NCBI GenBank assembly: GCA_905116865.2
Contig: CAJHNH020002446.1
Coordinates: forward strand, 909,765 to 973,764
Length of the DNA stretch: 64,000 nucleotides
Source of the DNA: Candidula unifasciata
Lineage: Eukaryota; Mollusca; Gastropoda; Stylommatophora; Geomitridae
Reading direction: 5' to 3'
Shown here: positions 41,771 through 53,073 of the stretch, one piece after another
Layout of the letters: each line of letters begins with the position of its first letter
Numbering within the stretch: position 1 is the first letter of the stretch
Program-made: the position numbers and the translations under genes
The notes under the pieces: generated by a model
Databases searched by the model: none
The model's input: only the letters and a program-made list of their open reading frames with translations
Told to the model about the DNA's origin: nothing

Positions 41771-41938
41771 CATGTGTGCATACATGTTTGCGTAATATTA
41801 ACAGCATTTTCCAGTTCCAGTATTTCATCAATTAGATCCTAATCCAAAGAAAAGAGTGACAACAGACCTGGGGATAATCAGTAGCTGCCTGAATGCCAGA
41901 CTATACGAAACACGGAGTACTTGTGAAACTCGTAAATC

Positions 41939-41986
41939 ATGGCAAATGCTGAACCTTTTGTAGAAGGCAGGTTAAAGCGCAGTCAG
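41939..41986 (+). CDS. Gene 2 exon 1
   Basis: It encodes MANAEPFVEGRLKRSQ and ends at a good donor, CAG|GTAAGA. The start context AATCATGG is strong. The residues match the N-terminal helix that precedes the first strand of glutaredoxins, and phase 0 fits exon 2. Confidence 0.72.
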
Positions 41987-44900
41987 GTAAGAGTATTATT
42001 GTGTGCCAGGTTGAAAATGTGTTTGTACGTGTAAATTGTAAAATGAAGTAGGTTATAGAAGTGAAAAGTATCCGTAGGCGATTGTCGTGAGGTGAGCAGC
42101 CACCCTACACTATGGACGAGTCGGGATTCTGAAGTCCCCTACGCGGACAGTAAAATGTCAAACTTGGACCCGTCCAGAAGGGTATATAGTCCCTTATATT
42201 GATCTATACCTTTATCTGGTAGAATATTCATTTCTAGACCTTCTAGTTGCTTTGATAAATCTTCCTTTTCAAACTTGCAACTATAGGTTGGCGAATTCTG
42301 GTATTTTATTTAGAAATTCCTGTAAACCGGTTTACTCCTTAGGCAGGAATACAAGGTAACTTCTTTCTTAGAGACGTTAGTTTGATTTTGAAAAAAATCA
42401 TTCTTCCGCCTGATCCCAAAGTGACAAGACGTGTATACAGTCTATGTAGAAATTTGGCGCATTCAAAGTTCCATTTCTATCTTGGAAGATTTCCTAAGCT
42501 TGGGATGATACCTCTTTAGAGATCAGGCAGACGAATCACAGGCCAGCCAACAACCACAAACTCATACCATTCTATGCACCAAACATAACCAGAAGTCCTG
42601 CCCTTTGTGCCACTACCTCAACATGGCAAGAGCGTGTTTGTGAGCTCCAGGACGAGTGGACATTGGGAGACATGTGTGTCATCAATCTAGAGAAACAGTC
42701 TTCAAGAGCTTGGTTGGGCTCTGAGGCAGTTTTGTGACCTGACCTGTGAGAGAGACTTGTTGAGTCCCTATGCAGTTCCTGTGTCCTCGATGGTGAGGTA
42801 ATCAACTGGTACCAGATCAACTAGAGGCATAGATACCTGAGTCAACTACAATCGAATCACCATGGACTGAGGGGAGCATCGACCTACAAACTGGGATAAG
42901 TGATCTATTAATTACCATCATGCTTTCTTCCCACAGCTCCTGGTGATTTCATTGATGAACTCATGTACTCTCCTGACCTAAGATCTGGCTGCTTCAATGT
43001 CTGGGTTGTGTCACTGACTCCTGAGCGTCAGTCAATGAACATTCTTGAGAATCTATTCATTAAAACATATATATACATATTGTACTTATTACATACATTT
43101 ATTTTCATGGCCGACTTATTTGTCCCTGTTTCACCATTCTAACTGTTTAGCATTGATATGTGTGTGAGTAATAAGTGTTATCTGTGTTAATATGGTTATG
43201 ATAGTAGACTATCATAACCTGGGGGCTATCTTTTTATAGTAGTGGGGGTGTCCAGCTGAGTGTGCCTATGAATAATATATATTTTGTAGTGCCAAAACTT
43301 GAGTTGCCCTACTCCTGAAATAAGTTGAGCGTATATTGGACACGGGGTATCCCTTAGACCAATACGAGCCAACGACTCAACATAATTATTTCAGAGTGCT
43401 GTTGGTTCTTAAGGAGAAATCCTTAAATCAAGCACGTGACAGGAGTGATATGTGACAGCGATAACGCATAAGCTTGTTATTTGTATCTCGACTGTTGGTT
43501 CCTTACACCTCTCGGTCAGGTGTACTCTGACACAGAAAGAAATATCCTTAATAAGACACCGTTTACAACATTCTCATTAGGGGGCCGTAGGTTCCACCCC
43601 ACCCGCACACACACAAGTAGGGGGCTGCGTGGTCTCGATGCATGGCGTTTGCCTCGAGTGCTGGAGGTCCCGGGTTCAGGCCCCGATGAAGGCTGTAATT
43701 TTTTCACACGGACTTCAAATAATTTCCCCTGGTCTTTGGGTAGTAAGATCGGACGCCCGTGTGCATTGTTGGGCACGTAAATAAAAATCCTTGGCAGTTT
43801 GAAATAAAAAAAAAAAAAGTAGCCTAGCGGCGCTGCCCGGGCAAAATTTGGAGTTAAAAATCTACCCAAAATATTTCAGAATCATCGCCCGTGATCGGAG
43901 TTCGTGGACTGCGCTGAGTGTCTTTGGACTCAGGCTTTGAGTTAGAATTAGATCTGAACTCTTATGGGTTACTACCCTTGTGCTATAATGTTGATCCGTT
44001 ATTTCAACCTAAACACAAATACGGTCCCTGAACCCACACAGTTCGTCAGATATTTTATGATATAGATGCGATATACAATTAGTTTTATTAAAATTTTAAC
44101 ATAATTTTTAAACCAAAATGTGTTTCAACATATATGATGTTTGTACGCGTGCTCGTGTATGCGCACTCGCCTGTTTGTGTAAAAGCTAGCCAGTTTTGTC
44201 AGTTGTGAGTTTAGTGTGATATAAGAAAGTTCTTTTGTACTCTGTGTATGTGTGTGTTTAATTAGATCGTGGTCTTCAGCAAGACTTACTCCCCCGAAGG
44301 CATCATATGTGAGAACATCCTCAAGGAATACGACAGATTTCTCCCTGGCGACGTATTTGAGTGGGTTAACATTGAAAAACGTTCAGATTGTCCACAGGTA
44401 CGTCATTTGCCGCTTTTACGACTTAGTTTTGATTGTTGCCGAAGTCCCTGTATACAAACAACGGTACTCGAAAAAAAAAAAAAAAAATAACATTCGCTGA
44501 AAAGATTTCATTTTTTTTTCGACTTTGTCATCAACTTCCAGAGACTTCTTTTTATACTTTCAATTTTAAGGAGTTATAGGCCTGAAGATGGAAGGTGCCG
44601 TTTGTGGAAGGCGAGGCAGGGGTCGCCCACATTGAAGATGGATACAAGACATTGAGGATGCATTGACATTGAAAGCACATGGGGCCGGAGAGCTGGCTAG
44701 GAAAAGGGATACTTTCAGGCGCGCCGTGAAGAGAGCGACGTTCTGTAAAGGACTTGGTGATTGGTGATGATGATGATATACCTAAAATCACCCCATGTGA
44801 GTTCGAAGATCTAATTCTTGTGGAGAGGGAGAGAGAATCGATCCACTTCTTCCTCTCTTTCAAGAAGCATGTCGCAACAGACGACTAAATAATGGTTTTC

Positions 44901-45398
44901 TGAAATCGGTGTGTTGAGCCGAAAGGACATATATCACAGCCTAGTCATAAACCACAACACAACGTCCTAGCTTTTAAACCAATTTCTTTTGAACAATCTT
45001 TCTACCAGAACTGGTCTCCAGTCGACAAAAGTCGATGGCTCTTCATTTGCGCTATGTGTTATATCATTCACACCTCAAGTTACTGTAGGAGAAGCCCTGT
45101 GCTTCAAAAATAGTTTTCAAATGTATAAATAAGTGTTCATTTTCATAATACCCCCCCCCCCCCCATCATATACCGTATACGGAAACTGTGTTTCGTTCCT
45201 AAATAGTTACATTAAAATGTTTAAGTACAGAATGATTAGGGTGTGCTTTTCTATTTGTCATATGTTCTCAATAGATTCATTTCTGTACATCTTACATGGC
45301 TCAAGTTTCCCTGCTTGTCCCCTGCTTGAAGAAGATAGTACAGATCGTCTGCTCACTTTCAGCAGGAATAATTCTTTCCAGACATGGATGTGTTGGTC

Positions 45399-45437
<39 letters not shown>

Positions 45438-47311
45438 GCACTGTTCCGGGGGCGTGGCAAGGGTATTTGGCGCCCATGGCGGAAAAAGAAGGAAAATGCA
45501 CATTATTTTTTTAGGGGTGTAATTTATATTAGCGATAGCACAATTTTGGGAGTACTTTTAACGATTTTGTAGTGCATAGTTAGGAAGGCTTTCCAAGTAA
45601 AATTCAAAGGATATAAACATATAATGGGTCTATACTGCTAAAGTGTGTAATTTGCATAATATAAATTCTGAGAGTGTTGTAAATAACCAATGAATTAATA
45701 ATGACATCACTAGGCTATTACTTCAAATTCTAGACATAGGTTATTATAGTCAAGGAGTCTAAATCTTTAGCATACAGATCAGTTTCTGGACCGAGCAAAA
45801 TAAACTTGCGTACGTTTGTTTTCGTCTGAGTACATTAACCGAATATTTTATAATAACAAAAACCTGTTTCTTATATTTATTTTCATATGTCCGTATCCGC
45901 AATAGTAGTAAATTATCATTTTTATTTTCTTTCATATCAGATCAGCAGGTTAATAACTCTCTATTTTAACAAACAGTGACACTTAAATGGCATAAGATTT
46001 AAACTACAAATGTGCTTTTTCCTGCTTTTACTGATGCAAACATGTTTATGATGTGCTCAGCGTGTTTGTTTCTTCTCTTTCTAAGCTAAGAAGAGTAGGA
46101 TCACAGAGTCTGCCTTGCTCCAGAGATGCACATAAAACATCAAAGCTGTTCTGCGAAGGGAGACTGAGCAATATGGGATAAAACCCAGTGCAATGAAATT
46201 GATCCTCTTGACCTTAACTTTTTAACTTGATAAAACTTCATGAACTTCGTTTTATTTTGCCGAAAGATCTCTTGCAGCTGGTAATGGAAACCGTAGTGAC
46301 TAGCATTACCTGAATAGAAATGTGAAGATTAGGCAAGACACTCATCTCCTTACAGAACAATGAACTTGAGAAGTTCTTTAAGTTGCGTTATCCTTATGTT
46401 GGTACGACTTAGCAGTAGCATTCTGTAATCTAAAATCTCATTCTATAGATGTTGCCCATTAATATCACAGCTGTAAAATTCAGTCCAAAAATAACACAGT
46501 CCATCAACATAGAGGGGAAACCCAAGCTTTGCATCTCTGTCATACAAACAAGAATACCTTTCAGCCATTAGATGCTTTAACTTTTTTCTTTATGAAACTT
46601 TTAGGTTGAAGACATTTTTGGCTATTTTCTGGTAAAAACAATAGAGAAGTGCCACTCCTGCATGTTTTTTCTTTATGAAACTTCCAGGTTGAAGACTATC
46701 TGTGGCTACTTTCTGGTAAGAACAACAGAGAAGTGCCTCTACTCTTCGTTAAGCGCCGTTGTGTGGGCGGGTACGATGAAATAGTACAGATGCATCATGA
46801 TGGAAGGCTCGAAAGAATTTTGAAAGGTCTTAGTCTAGGGGACGATGACACAGATGAAGAGTCAGATCGCGGGAAAGATGTTGAGACTTGTCAGGTTACC
46901 GTGCGTGTAGAAGAACTTGACGAGACGGAAGTGATAATTAGAGTTAACGATTCTATCAATGAAGTAGATTATCATGCAGATTATAATGTCAGACTGGATC
47001 AGGCATCATTTACTGAAATACGTGATTTGTTTAAACAAGAACAAGAAGAAAGGGGGCTGAAAGTGGACACGCCTCCTACAGGAAGCGAAGTGTCGGCTAT
47101 GGTTCCACTGTGGATGCCAATTGCCGGCACTCACAGCAAGCAAGCCGTAGCGGAGATACTGTCGGAAGAAACATCTCGTTTCATTATAAAGACCAAACGT
47201 GAAGGGAAAGGAAGCAGTACGACACAAGAGAGTACACAAGAGAGTACACGAGAGAGTGAAACCGTAACAGGTTCAGAAACTGGGACCGATCAAACTGGCG
47301 GCTCTAAGTAA
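41939..47311 (+). CDS. Gene 2: glutaredoxin-fold protein lacking the CxxC active site (three exons)
   Basis: The coding exons are 41939-41986, 44266-44397 and 46688-47311, 804 bases, 267 residues, all phase-0 junctions. Residues 8-110 follow the glutaredoxin pattern: FVEGRLKRSQ helix, IVVFSKTYSPEG (where glutaredoxins have FSKxYCPYC), a helix to EY, FEWVNIEKRSD, EVPLLFVKRR with the cis-proline at P77, CVGGYDEIVQMHHDGRLERIL. Glutaredoxins use the first Cys of CPYC to reduce disulfides with glutathione. Here it is Ser25 and the second Cys is Gly28, so catalysis by that route is not expected. C31 and C85 remain. The C-terminal extension starts acidic (DDDTDEESDRGKD) and ends in Ser/Thr-rich repeats (STQESTRES). 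It may be a glutathione- or protein-binding pseudoenzyme. The ATG has A at -3 and G at +4. AATAAA at 47332. Confidence 0.8.
41987..43480. other. First part of gene 2 intron 1
   Basis: No recognised mobile element. It contains a perfect 26-base palindrome at 43194-43219. Confidence 0.45.
43194..43219. repeat. Perfect palindrome, 12-bp arms
   Basis: GGTTATGATAGT-AG-ACTATCATAACC. It may be a foldback remnant or a binding site. It lies in gene 2 intron 1. Confidence 0.8.
43485..43590 (-). mobile_element. SINE-like repeat family A, short fragment
   Basis: Core words CGACTGTTGGTTCCTTACAC, GTACTCTGAC and AAGAAATATCCTTAATAAG only. Confidence 0.5.
43617..43818 (+). mobile_element. tRNA-derived SINE with poly-A tail (family D)
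   Basis: The head GGGGCTGCGTGGTCTCGATG (A-box-like) and GGTCCCGGGTTCAGGCCCC (B box) are spaced as in a tRNA. A unique body and ...CCTTGGCAGTTTGAAAT then a 13-A tail (43806-43818) follow. It looks complete and little decayed. Confidence 0.75.
44266..44397 (+). CDS. Gene 2 exon 2: first half of glutaredoxin fold
   Basis: The acceptor is GTGTGTTTAATTAG, the donor CACAG|GTACGT. Forty-four codons carry strand 1 (IVVFSK), the TYSPEG loop in place of CPYC, helix 1, and strand 2 (FEWVNIEK). Confidence 0.85.
44575..44775 (+). pseudogene. LINE C-terminal tail (family L1b) in gene 2 intron 2
   Basis: Reads a Gly/Arg-rich end (GRRGRGRPH..RWIQDI) across one frameshift, then GCGACGTTCTGTAAAGGACT and GATGATGATGAT. 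Matches the end of 17375-17953. Confidence 0.65.
45151..45164. repeat. Poly-C run
   Basis: Uninterrupted cytosines in gene 2 intron 2. Confidence 0.75.
45400..45436. repeat. (GT)n microsatellite
   Basis: Eighteen perfect units. Confidence 0.9.
46584..46661 (+). pseudogene. Decayed tandem copy of gene 2 exon 3 start
   Basis: The stretch repeats the acceptor and first 50 bases of exon 3, 83 bases upstream: CTTTATGAAACTT, then AG|GTTGAAGAC.., TTTTCTGGTAAnAACAA.AGAGAAGTGCC. One base is missing after GAC, which breaks the frame. It keeps a plausible acceptor (TTTTAG) and an internal GTAAAA. Confidence 0.85.
46688..47311 (+). CDS. Gene 2 exon 3: second half of fold and acidic/Ser-rich tail
   Basis: The acceptor is TTATGAAACTTCCAG. 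It encodes VEDYLWLLSGKNNREVPLLF with the conserved Val-Pro, the CVGGYDE turn that in glutaredoxins contacts glutathione, then an unrecognised extension. Stop TAA at 47309. Confidence 0.88.
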   Translation, partial: VEDYLWLLSGKNNREVPLLFVKRRCVGGYDEIVQMHHDGRLERILKGLSLGDDDTDEESDRGKDVETCQVTVRVEELDETEVIIRVNDSINEVDYHADYNVRLDQASFTEIRDLFKQEQEERGLKVDTPPTGSEVSAMVPLWMPIAGTHSKQAVAEILSEETSRFIIKTKREGKGSSTTQESTQESTRESETVTGSETGTDQTGGSK

Positions 47312-47331
47312 CATTGTGCGTCATGTGTAAA

Positions 47332-47337
47332 AATAAA
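47332..47337 (+). terminator. Polyadenylation signal AATAAA of gene 2
   Basis: A canonical hexamer 21 bases after the stop codon. A second AATAAA lies at about 47505-47510. Confidence 0.65.
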
Positions 47338-47734
47338 TCACAAGAACCATTATTTATAATTTAATTTTGCAAGTGCATCTGTATGTCTATTAGTGAATTA
47401 GTATATATCGGTACGCCGTTATAAAGAAAATATGGGTTTGTTTGTGTGTGTGTATGTGTGAGGGGAGACCTCAGACTCCTTATATAATTTATCAAGATAG
47501 GGTCAATAAAATTTTTAAAAAAAAACCTTTTCTACCCAAATGCAGTTTTTCTTTTTTTTTTTCTGCGACTCAGTTGTTAGTTATGTTATGTAGATGTGGG
47601 CTCTCCGCACTTGATTAATCGAGGTATAAAAATTGTAGATGGAATGTGTAAAGATGACTGGTGCGCCTATCAAACTATTTGATAACAGTATGCATATAAC
47701 ACAGTTGGACAGGATTCGTCATTGTAAAAATCAT

Positions 47735-47945
47735 TTATTCAATCATCATCATGTAACAGGTCCTTTGCAGAACGTCGCTCTCATCACAGTCTGCCTGAAA
47801 GAAACTCGGTCTCTCGCCATTTCTCCCGGCTCATGTACTTTCATACTCAAGGAGTCATTTATATCCTGTGCCAATCTTCGTGTCGGTCGGCCCCTGTCAC
47901 TCCTTCCTGGTACCATGCCTTCTGTTATAATATTTATCCAATAAA
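47735..47945 (-). pseudogene. LINE 3'-end fragment (family L1b)
   Basis: Begins with ATCATCATG, then GCAGAACGTCGCTCTCATCA and the GAAACTCGGTCTCTCGCC block also seen at 19180-19250 and 62740-62815. It is truncated at 47941. Confidence 0.75.
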
Positions 47946-48285
47946 CAAAATTATAATGTATTTATAGTTTGTATTTATGGTGTAGTGGTTATTGTATGCA
48001 ATGTGAGAAATAAATGCTTTTTTTATATTTATTTAACTTCTTTTTTTTTTTAATAGCTTTTCTTTTATTATAATCAAAATGCTAATTTTCATATAGTATT
48101 TTTCATTTGCTCTTCCCGTCTCGTATTTGATAGTTTTGTTTAACCTCGCAATAATGATAATTTATTCTTCCGCCTCCTCTCCTGCTGCTTTCAACATCGG
48201 GGAAAACATTTAGTCCAGTCCCGGGGGCGTCACTAACAGAAGTGCAGCTACCCAGTTTGTTTCATAATGTAACTCCGTTGGACCA
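47946..48285. other. No recognised feature
   Basis: AT-rich spacer between two LINE fragments, with a poly-T run. Confidence 0.4.
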
Positions 48286-48325
48286 GATGGGGGACGCTCT
48301 CTGCCGGGAGTACTCATGGCAATCA
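48286..48325. repeat. Isolated piece of the 49-bp minisatellite unit
   Basis: GGGACGCTCTCTGCCGGGAG, TACTCATGGCAAT and CAGGGAGT match the 49629-50400 array. The piece lies on the other side of the LINE at 48344-49255. Confidence 0.7.
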
Positions 48326-48343
48326 GGGAGTGTGTGTTGTCCA

Positions 48344-49255
48344 TCAAGATGATGATGACCACTCTTTTTCATCAAGTATGAGTACGGAGATGACTGATGA
48401 GACCGATGCGGGCCCGAAAAGTTCTTGGACAGTGAGGACAGGGAATGAGCGTTGTGCCAGGGAGGGAACCTCCTGCAGTCGCCTTTCTGTCCATCCTTTT
48501 CTTAAAAAGTCTTGCTGTTCTGTTTGCTTCACATGTAGCCGCGCCCTTGTGTAGAGCTGCACGCCATGCATTTCGGTCTTGAGTGGCAGCCTCCCAATTG
48601 GTGTCATTCATCCCAAATGCTTTGAATGAAGACTTTAAGGTGTCCTTGGGAACGTTTCCCATTTTGCAGCTCACCATAGAAGAGTTTTTTGGGGAGCCGG
48701 TGATCTGGCATGCGTGCCACATGACCAGCCCAACGAATTTGATACTGCATCAGTAGAGTGTGGATGCTGGGCCTGGCTGCTTTCTCAAGGACTACAGTAT
48801 CAGGTACTTTGTCCTGCCATCTGATATGCATTAGTTTTCTAAGGCAGACTGTGTGTAAGTGGTTTAACTTTCTAGCCTGGCGCTGGTATACAGTTCATGT
48901 TTCACATGCATACAGCAGTGTAGTTAATACAACTGCTCTGTATACTTTAAACTTCGACTGCAGGGTTATGCCACTTCTGTTCCAAACATTTTTGTGCAAT
49001 CTGCCAAAGGCAACACTGGCCCTAGTGATCCTTGCATTTACTTCGTCATCATTTGAGGCACTCTGTGAAAGGGTGCTGCCTAGATAAGTAAATTTCCCGA
49101 CAATGTTTAATTTGTAGCCATTCACTGTGATATTGGACTCGATGTATCTTTGCCCTGGGGCTGGCTGGTGCATGGCTACAGTTTTATCTTTGTTGATGGT
49201 GAGCCCAAAGTTTGTACAGGCATCACTGAATTTGTCGATGTTGTACTGCATATCT
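48344..49255 (-). pseudogene. 5'-truncated LINE: C-terminal third with zinc-finger-like end
   Basis: Minus-strand frames run in order with two shifts: FGLTINKDKTVAMHQPAPGQ, GKFTYLGSTLSQSASNDDEV, KVYRAVVLTTLLYACET; then YQIRWAGHVARMPDHRLPKK; then CPHCPRTFRARIGLISHLRT and a stop. A TCATCATC tract follows the 3' end. It lacks endonuclease and RT. It belongs to the same family as 1-222. Confidence 0.82.
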
Positions 49256-49628
49256 GTAAAGATAAAAGAGTGACTTGCGCAGTGGCTTAGATTAAAGTGA
49301 GGAAGAGTTGCGCAGTGTCGTCGACCTCACTCTCTTGCCTAAGTCATATCTGGGTCTAGTGAGTCAGGACGACAGGAAATATGTCTAGATGCAGTGGATG
49401 ACCAGGGCTTTCTACGTGCCTCGCCATGCTCTATGCACTCCACAGCGCTTTGCTAGTGTCGCCGTCTTACCCGTTGAACCAGCTATGGTTTCCTTCGCGC
49501 ATTGTGCCGACAGTAGTCTTTGCATGCTTGGATAGGCAGTTCCTAAACTCACCGATGGAAAGGAGCATCGGCTACCTTCACTTGGTTTTGCCGGCCTGTC
49601 AAAGCCGTTGCCTGGGGGGTGGCCGCTG
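49256..49628. other. Unassigned sequence between LINE and minisatellite
   Basis: Higher GC than the surroundings. Short frames only. No domain recognised; it may belong to the element that carries the minisatellite. Confidence 0.35.
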
Positions 49629-50400
49629 TCAAATCGGGGAGTAGATGCCCAGGAAGCTCTCTGACGGGAGTACTTATGGCAATCGGGGAGTAGATGCCCA
49701 GGAAGCTCTCTGCCGGGAATACTTATGGCAATGGGGGAGTAGATGCCGAGGAAGCTCTCTGCCGGGAATACTTATGGCAATGGGGGAGTAGATGCCCAGG
49801 AAGCTCTCTGCCGGGAGTACTTATGGCAATCGGGGAGTAGATGCCCAGGAAGCTCTCTGCCGGGAATACTTATGGCAATGGGGGAGTAGATGCCGAGGAA
49901 GCTCTCTGACGGGAGTACTTATGGCAATGGGGGAGTAGATGCCCAGGAAGCTCTCTGCCGGGAGTAATTATGGCAATGGGGGAGTAGATGCCGAGGAAGC
50001 TCTCTGCCGGGAATACTTATGGCAATGGGGGAGTAGATGCCCAGGAAGCTCTCTGTCGGGAGTAATTATGGCAATCGGGGAGTAGATGCCCAGGAAGCTC
50101 TCTGTCGGGAGTAATTATGGCAATGGGGGAGTAGATGCCCAGGAAGCTCTCTGTCGGGAGTAATTATGGCAATGGGGGAGTAGATGCCCAGGAAGCTCTC
50201 TGTCGGGAGTAATTATGGCAATGGGCGAGTAGATGCCCAGGAAGCTCTCTGCCGGGAGTACTTATGGCAATTGGAAAGTAGATGCTCGGGAAGCTCTCCA
50301 CCGGGAGTGCTTATGGCAATTGGAAAGTAGATGCTCGGGAAGCTCTCCACCGGGAGTGCTTATGGCAATCGGGGAGTAGATGCCCAGGAAGCTCTCTGCC
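49629..50400. repeat. 49-bp minisatellite, about 15.7 copies
   Basis: The unit is GGGGAGTAGATGCCCAGGAA, GCTCTCTGCCGGGAGTACTT, ATGGCAATC. Variants at fixed positions (CCC/CCG; CC/TC/AC before GGGAG; ACTT/AATT) alternate along the array. That suggests duplication of multi-unit blocks. Two units near 50270-50355 share a diverged form (TTGGAAAG, CTCGGGAAG, CCACC). Confidence 0.93.
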
Positions 50401-50539
50401 CCGCATTCGTCGTAGCAGATTTTCTTATGACCATTTTGTGTAGGTGTGCTCCAAACCGCAGTGTCCGTAGCTTAAAAATATTTATTTGTTCTTTTCTATT
50501 AAGTAAAGGTCCCTTATCCATGCCTTCAAGCGTACTCGG

Positions 50540-50715
50540 CATCTGCCTGAGAAGCAAGGAACCAACTGTCTGCACACAAATAAGTCAAATCTGTAAAATG
50601 GATGTGCGTGCAATATTCAGGTTCGGAAAAAGAACAAAAAAATTCAGAGAATAATAAACAACCAGAACTTTCTGCCGGAGTTTACAGCGGGTGAACACGA
50701 AGAAGACTAGGAGCC
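50540..50715 (+). mobile_element. SINE-like repeat family A
   Basis: CATCTGCCTGAGAAGCAAGG, CAACTGTCTGCACAC, AATCTGTAAAATGGATGTGC, AACAACCAGAACTTTCTGCC, GTTTACAGCGGGTGAACACG and the AAGAAGAC tail. Confidence 0.75.
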
Positions 50716-51079
50716 CTAATAGAGCACTGACTGGATGCTTTACTGAAGGTACTGGATTAGGATCCATAGAAGATTGATTTTAAAAATTAACTCTTAGACT
50801 CCTCAGTGTCGGATCGACGCATAAGCTAAGTAGGCCACAAGTTTTTAGGCAGGAACCTGTGAACGCATGATGCATTCTTGGGATTGAAATAGTTATTTTT
50901 CTTTAAGTTGCAGTTTTCTGTAATATATTTTTAATGCAACTTTCTTTTAGTTTATTTTAATTTAGTATTTTTCATTTGCTGTTGTTGTCCCATATTTGAT
51001 TATGCACCTTTTTTTTAAACACTGTCTTAATAACTAAGGTCGTCCTCATATGTGACCTAATTTTTTCGTTAATTTGAAA

Positions 51080-51205
51080 CCTCACCCTGGCTTTTGTTGG
51101 GGGCCGCAATATAGCCTGAAAGTTGAACCCGGTTTCCTCATCCGCACTATGGCACTTTGTGTCACCAGGTGTTTATCGCTTGTGTGATTTCTAGGTGGGG
51201 TAAAA
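51080..51205 (-). mobile_element. Short dispersed repeat family B, partial
   Basis: Carries the inverse of the family core: TCATCCGCACTATGGCACTT, TGTGTCACCAGGTGTTTATC, GCTTGTGTGAT. Confidence 0.6.
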
Positions 51206-52070
51206 CTTTACCTACTCACTTTAAAACTTCTTTTTTGTGTGTCTGGACAGGAAGTATCTTTCCAAAACGGTGGAGCCTCGGAACTTCTATATGGTGTTAC
51301 AGTTTGTTTAAAAGCGAACTTTGGTTACGTTTAAACCTGTGTGAGTTTGGGACAGGAAGATAGCCTTGCATGAATATGTGTATGTATGTGTTACTGTTGT
51401 TTTACTGAATCGTCAGTGCTGTTGAAAACGTAAAATTTATCCCATGCTTAGTTGCTCTAAAATAATGTTACCTTTATATTTGCCACATACACAAAATTAA
51501 TGCTCCATACGTTGATGCTTACTAATAAATGTTAAGGGATTAATCATTATTGTTACGACACTCTAATGTTATTCCACTGTTATTTATTTCTATATTCTGG
51601 TCCTGCGTCCCAATTTAAACATACATTAATGAAAGGAGAACCATAAAATATATTAAGTGAAAGTTAAAAAAATTAAAAAACAAAATGCCAGAGGAAATTG
51701 ATGAACATTACAGAGATGAATTCAAAGAAATAGGAAAAATATCAAGACAACTGCTGGTGTCAAGAGATGTCAGACAAAGAAAGGCAAATCAAAAGGAGAA
51801 ACGGACAAAGAATTCACAAAAACAGGCACTGAAGTAGGAAACAAATGGATTGATGAAAGAAGACCAAGAAAAAAAGGTGAATGCTGATAAAAAGAAAGTA
51901 TAACAGCTGGACTGAGATCCTTTAATGATATCAAAAGAATACAGGACAGAACTGAAAGGAAGATTTGACCTAAAACCTTGTAGCGAGAAAACAGCATGAC
52001 TGATGATGATGATTACACACAAATGCAAATAATTGTTAAAACTCAGCCCAGCGACAGATTTAAAATTGAT
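51206..52070. other. No recognised gene
   Basis: AT-rich. The A-rich part at 51690-52015 ends in GATGATGATGAT and might be a decayed LINE 3' end, but no motif is clear. Confidence 0.35.
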
Positions 52071-52074
52071 GAGG

Positions 52075-52325
52075 CCCTAAGCTATGAAGTCTGCGTCTGT
52101 GGCTAAGATGTTGCAAACGTGCTTCATAATGCCAGGGTGCCAGATTCCACCCTCGCTGCGGACCCTGCGCCAGTTTTGACAGTGTTATCGAGAAGCTGAC
52201 CGTCCAGAAAGCAATGGCAAACTACTAGATGTAAATTTACCTTAAAAAACCACAACAGCCAAAAATGCCGGGGTTGGTTCTGCAATGTCCTGTAAAGGAT
52301 CCATAGCTAACTTATGCCGTTTAAA
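52075..52325 (+). mobile_element. tRNA-derived SINE (family E)
   Basis: Head: GTCTGTGGCTAAGATGTTGC (A-box-like) and GGGTGCCAGATTCCACCC (B-box-like). Body: AGCAATGGCAAACTACTAG and GGGGTTGGTTCTGCAATGTC, shared with the truncated copy at 4000-4155. Confidence 0.7.
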
Positions 52326-52877
52326 TAAAAGGATATTGGAAAAATGCTTTTGTTTAACCTTTTTTTTTGGTAAAAAAGAATGTGTCTGAAAAATGGCATT
52401 ATGTGACCTTCTAAAAACTTAGAACTTAAATCATCTGTATACATTAAAAATTTATTAAAAGAAAGAAAACTCTTAGTTTTACCCACAGGTAAATACTGTG
52501 GTACAAGATATGTTTTACAAATGAAAGAAATATAAAATAACGCGCCACAATATAAAGAGGTATAATGTTAGTGAATTTAATGAATACATACACAAATCAA
52601 CAGACAAACAAATGTTTAGTGATGATAAATGAAGACGTCTGAAAATGTATCATGAAAATTGTTCACTCCTGTTCATCATTTATCCAGGTATGAGTTCATC
52701 ATATGATCTGTAAACACAAAGTAGAATGAGAAAAACGATTAAGAGACAACCAAACAAATACAGACAACAACTGTAATAATTCCAAATCTGAAATGCAGTG
52801 TCTTAGCAAGTTTATTAACAAATGACAAAAGACTTGCCACTTACAGCTAGGGATAAAAAAATGAATTAATTAACAAA

Positions 52878-53073
<196 letters not shown>

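Noticed and set aside
45133..45522. 129-codon frame
   Set aside because: It runs through a poly-C run and a GT microsatellite in an intron.
49629..50400. Possible CRISPR array
   Set aside because: The units are contiguous with no unique spacers, and the genome is animal.
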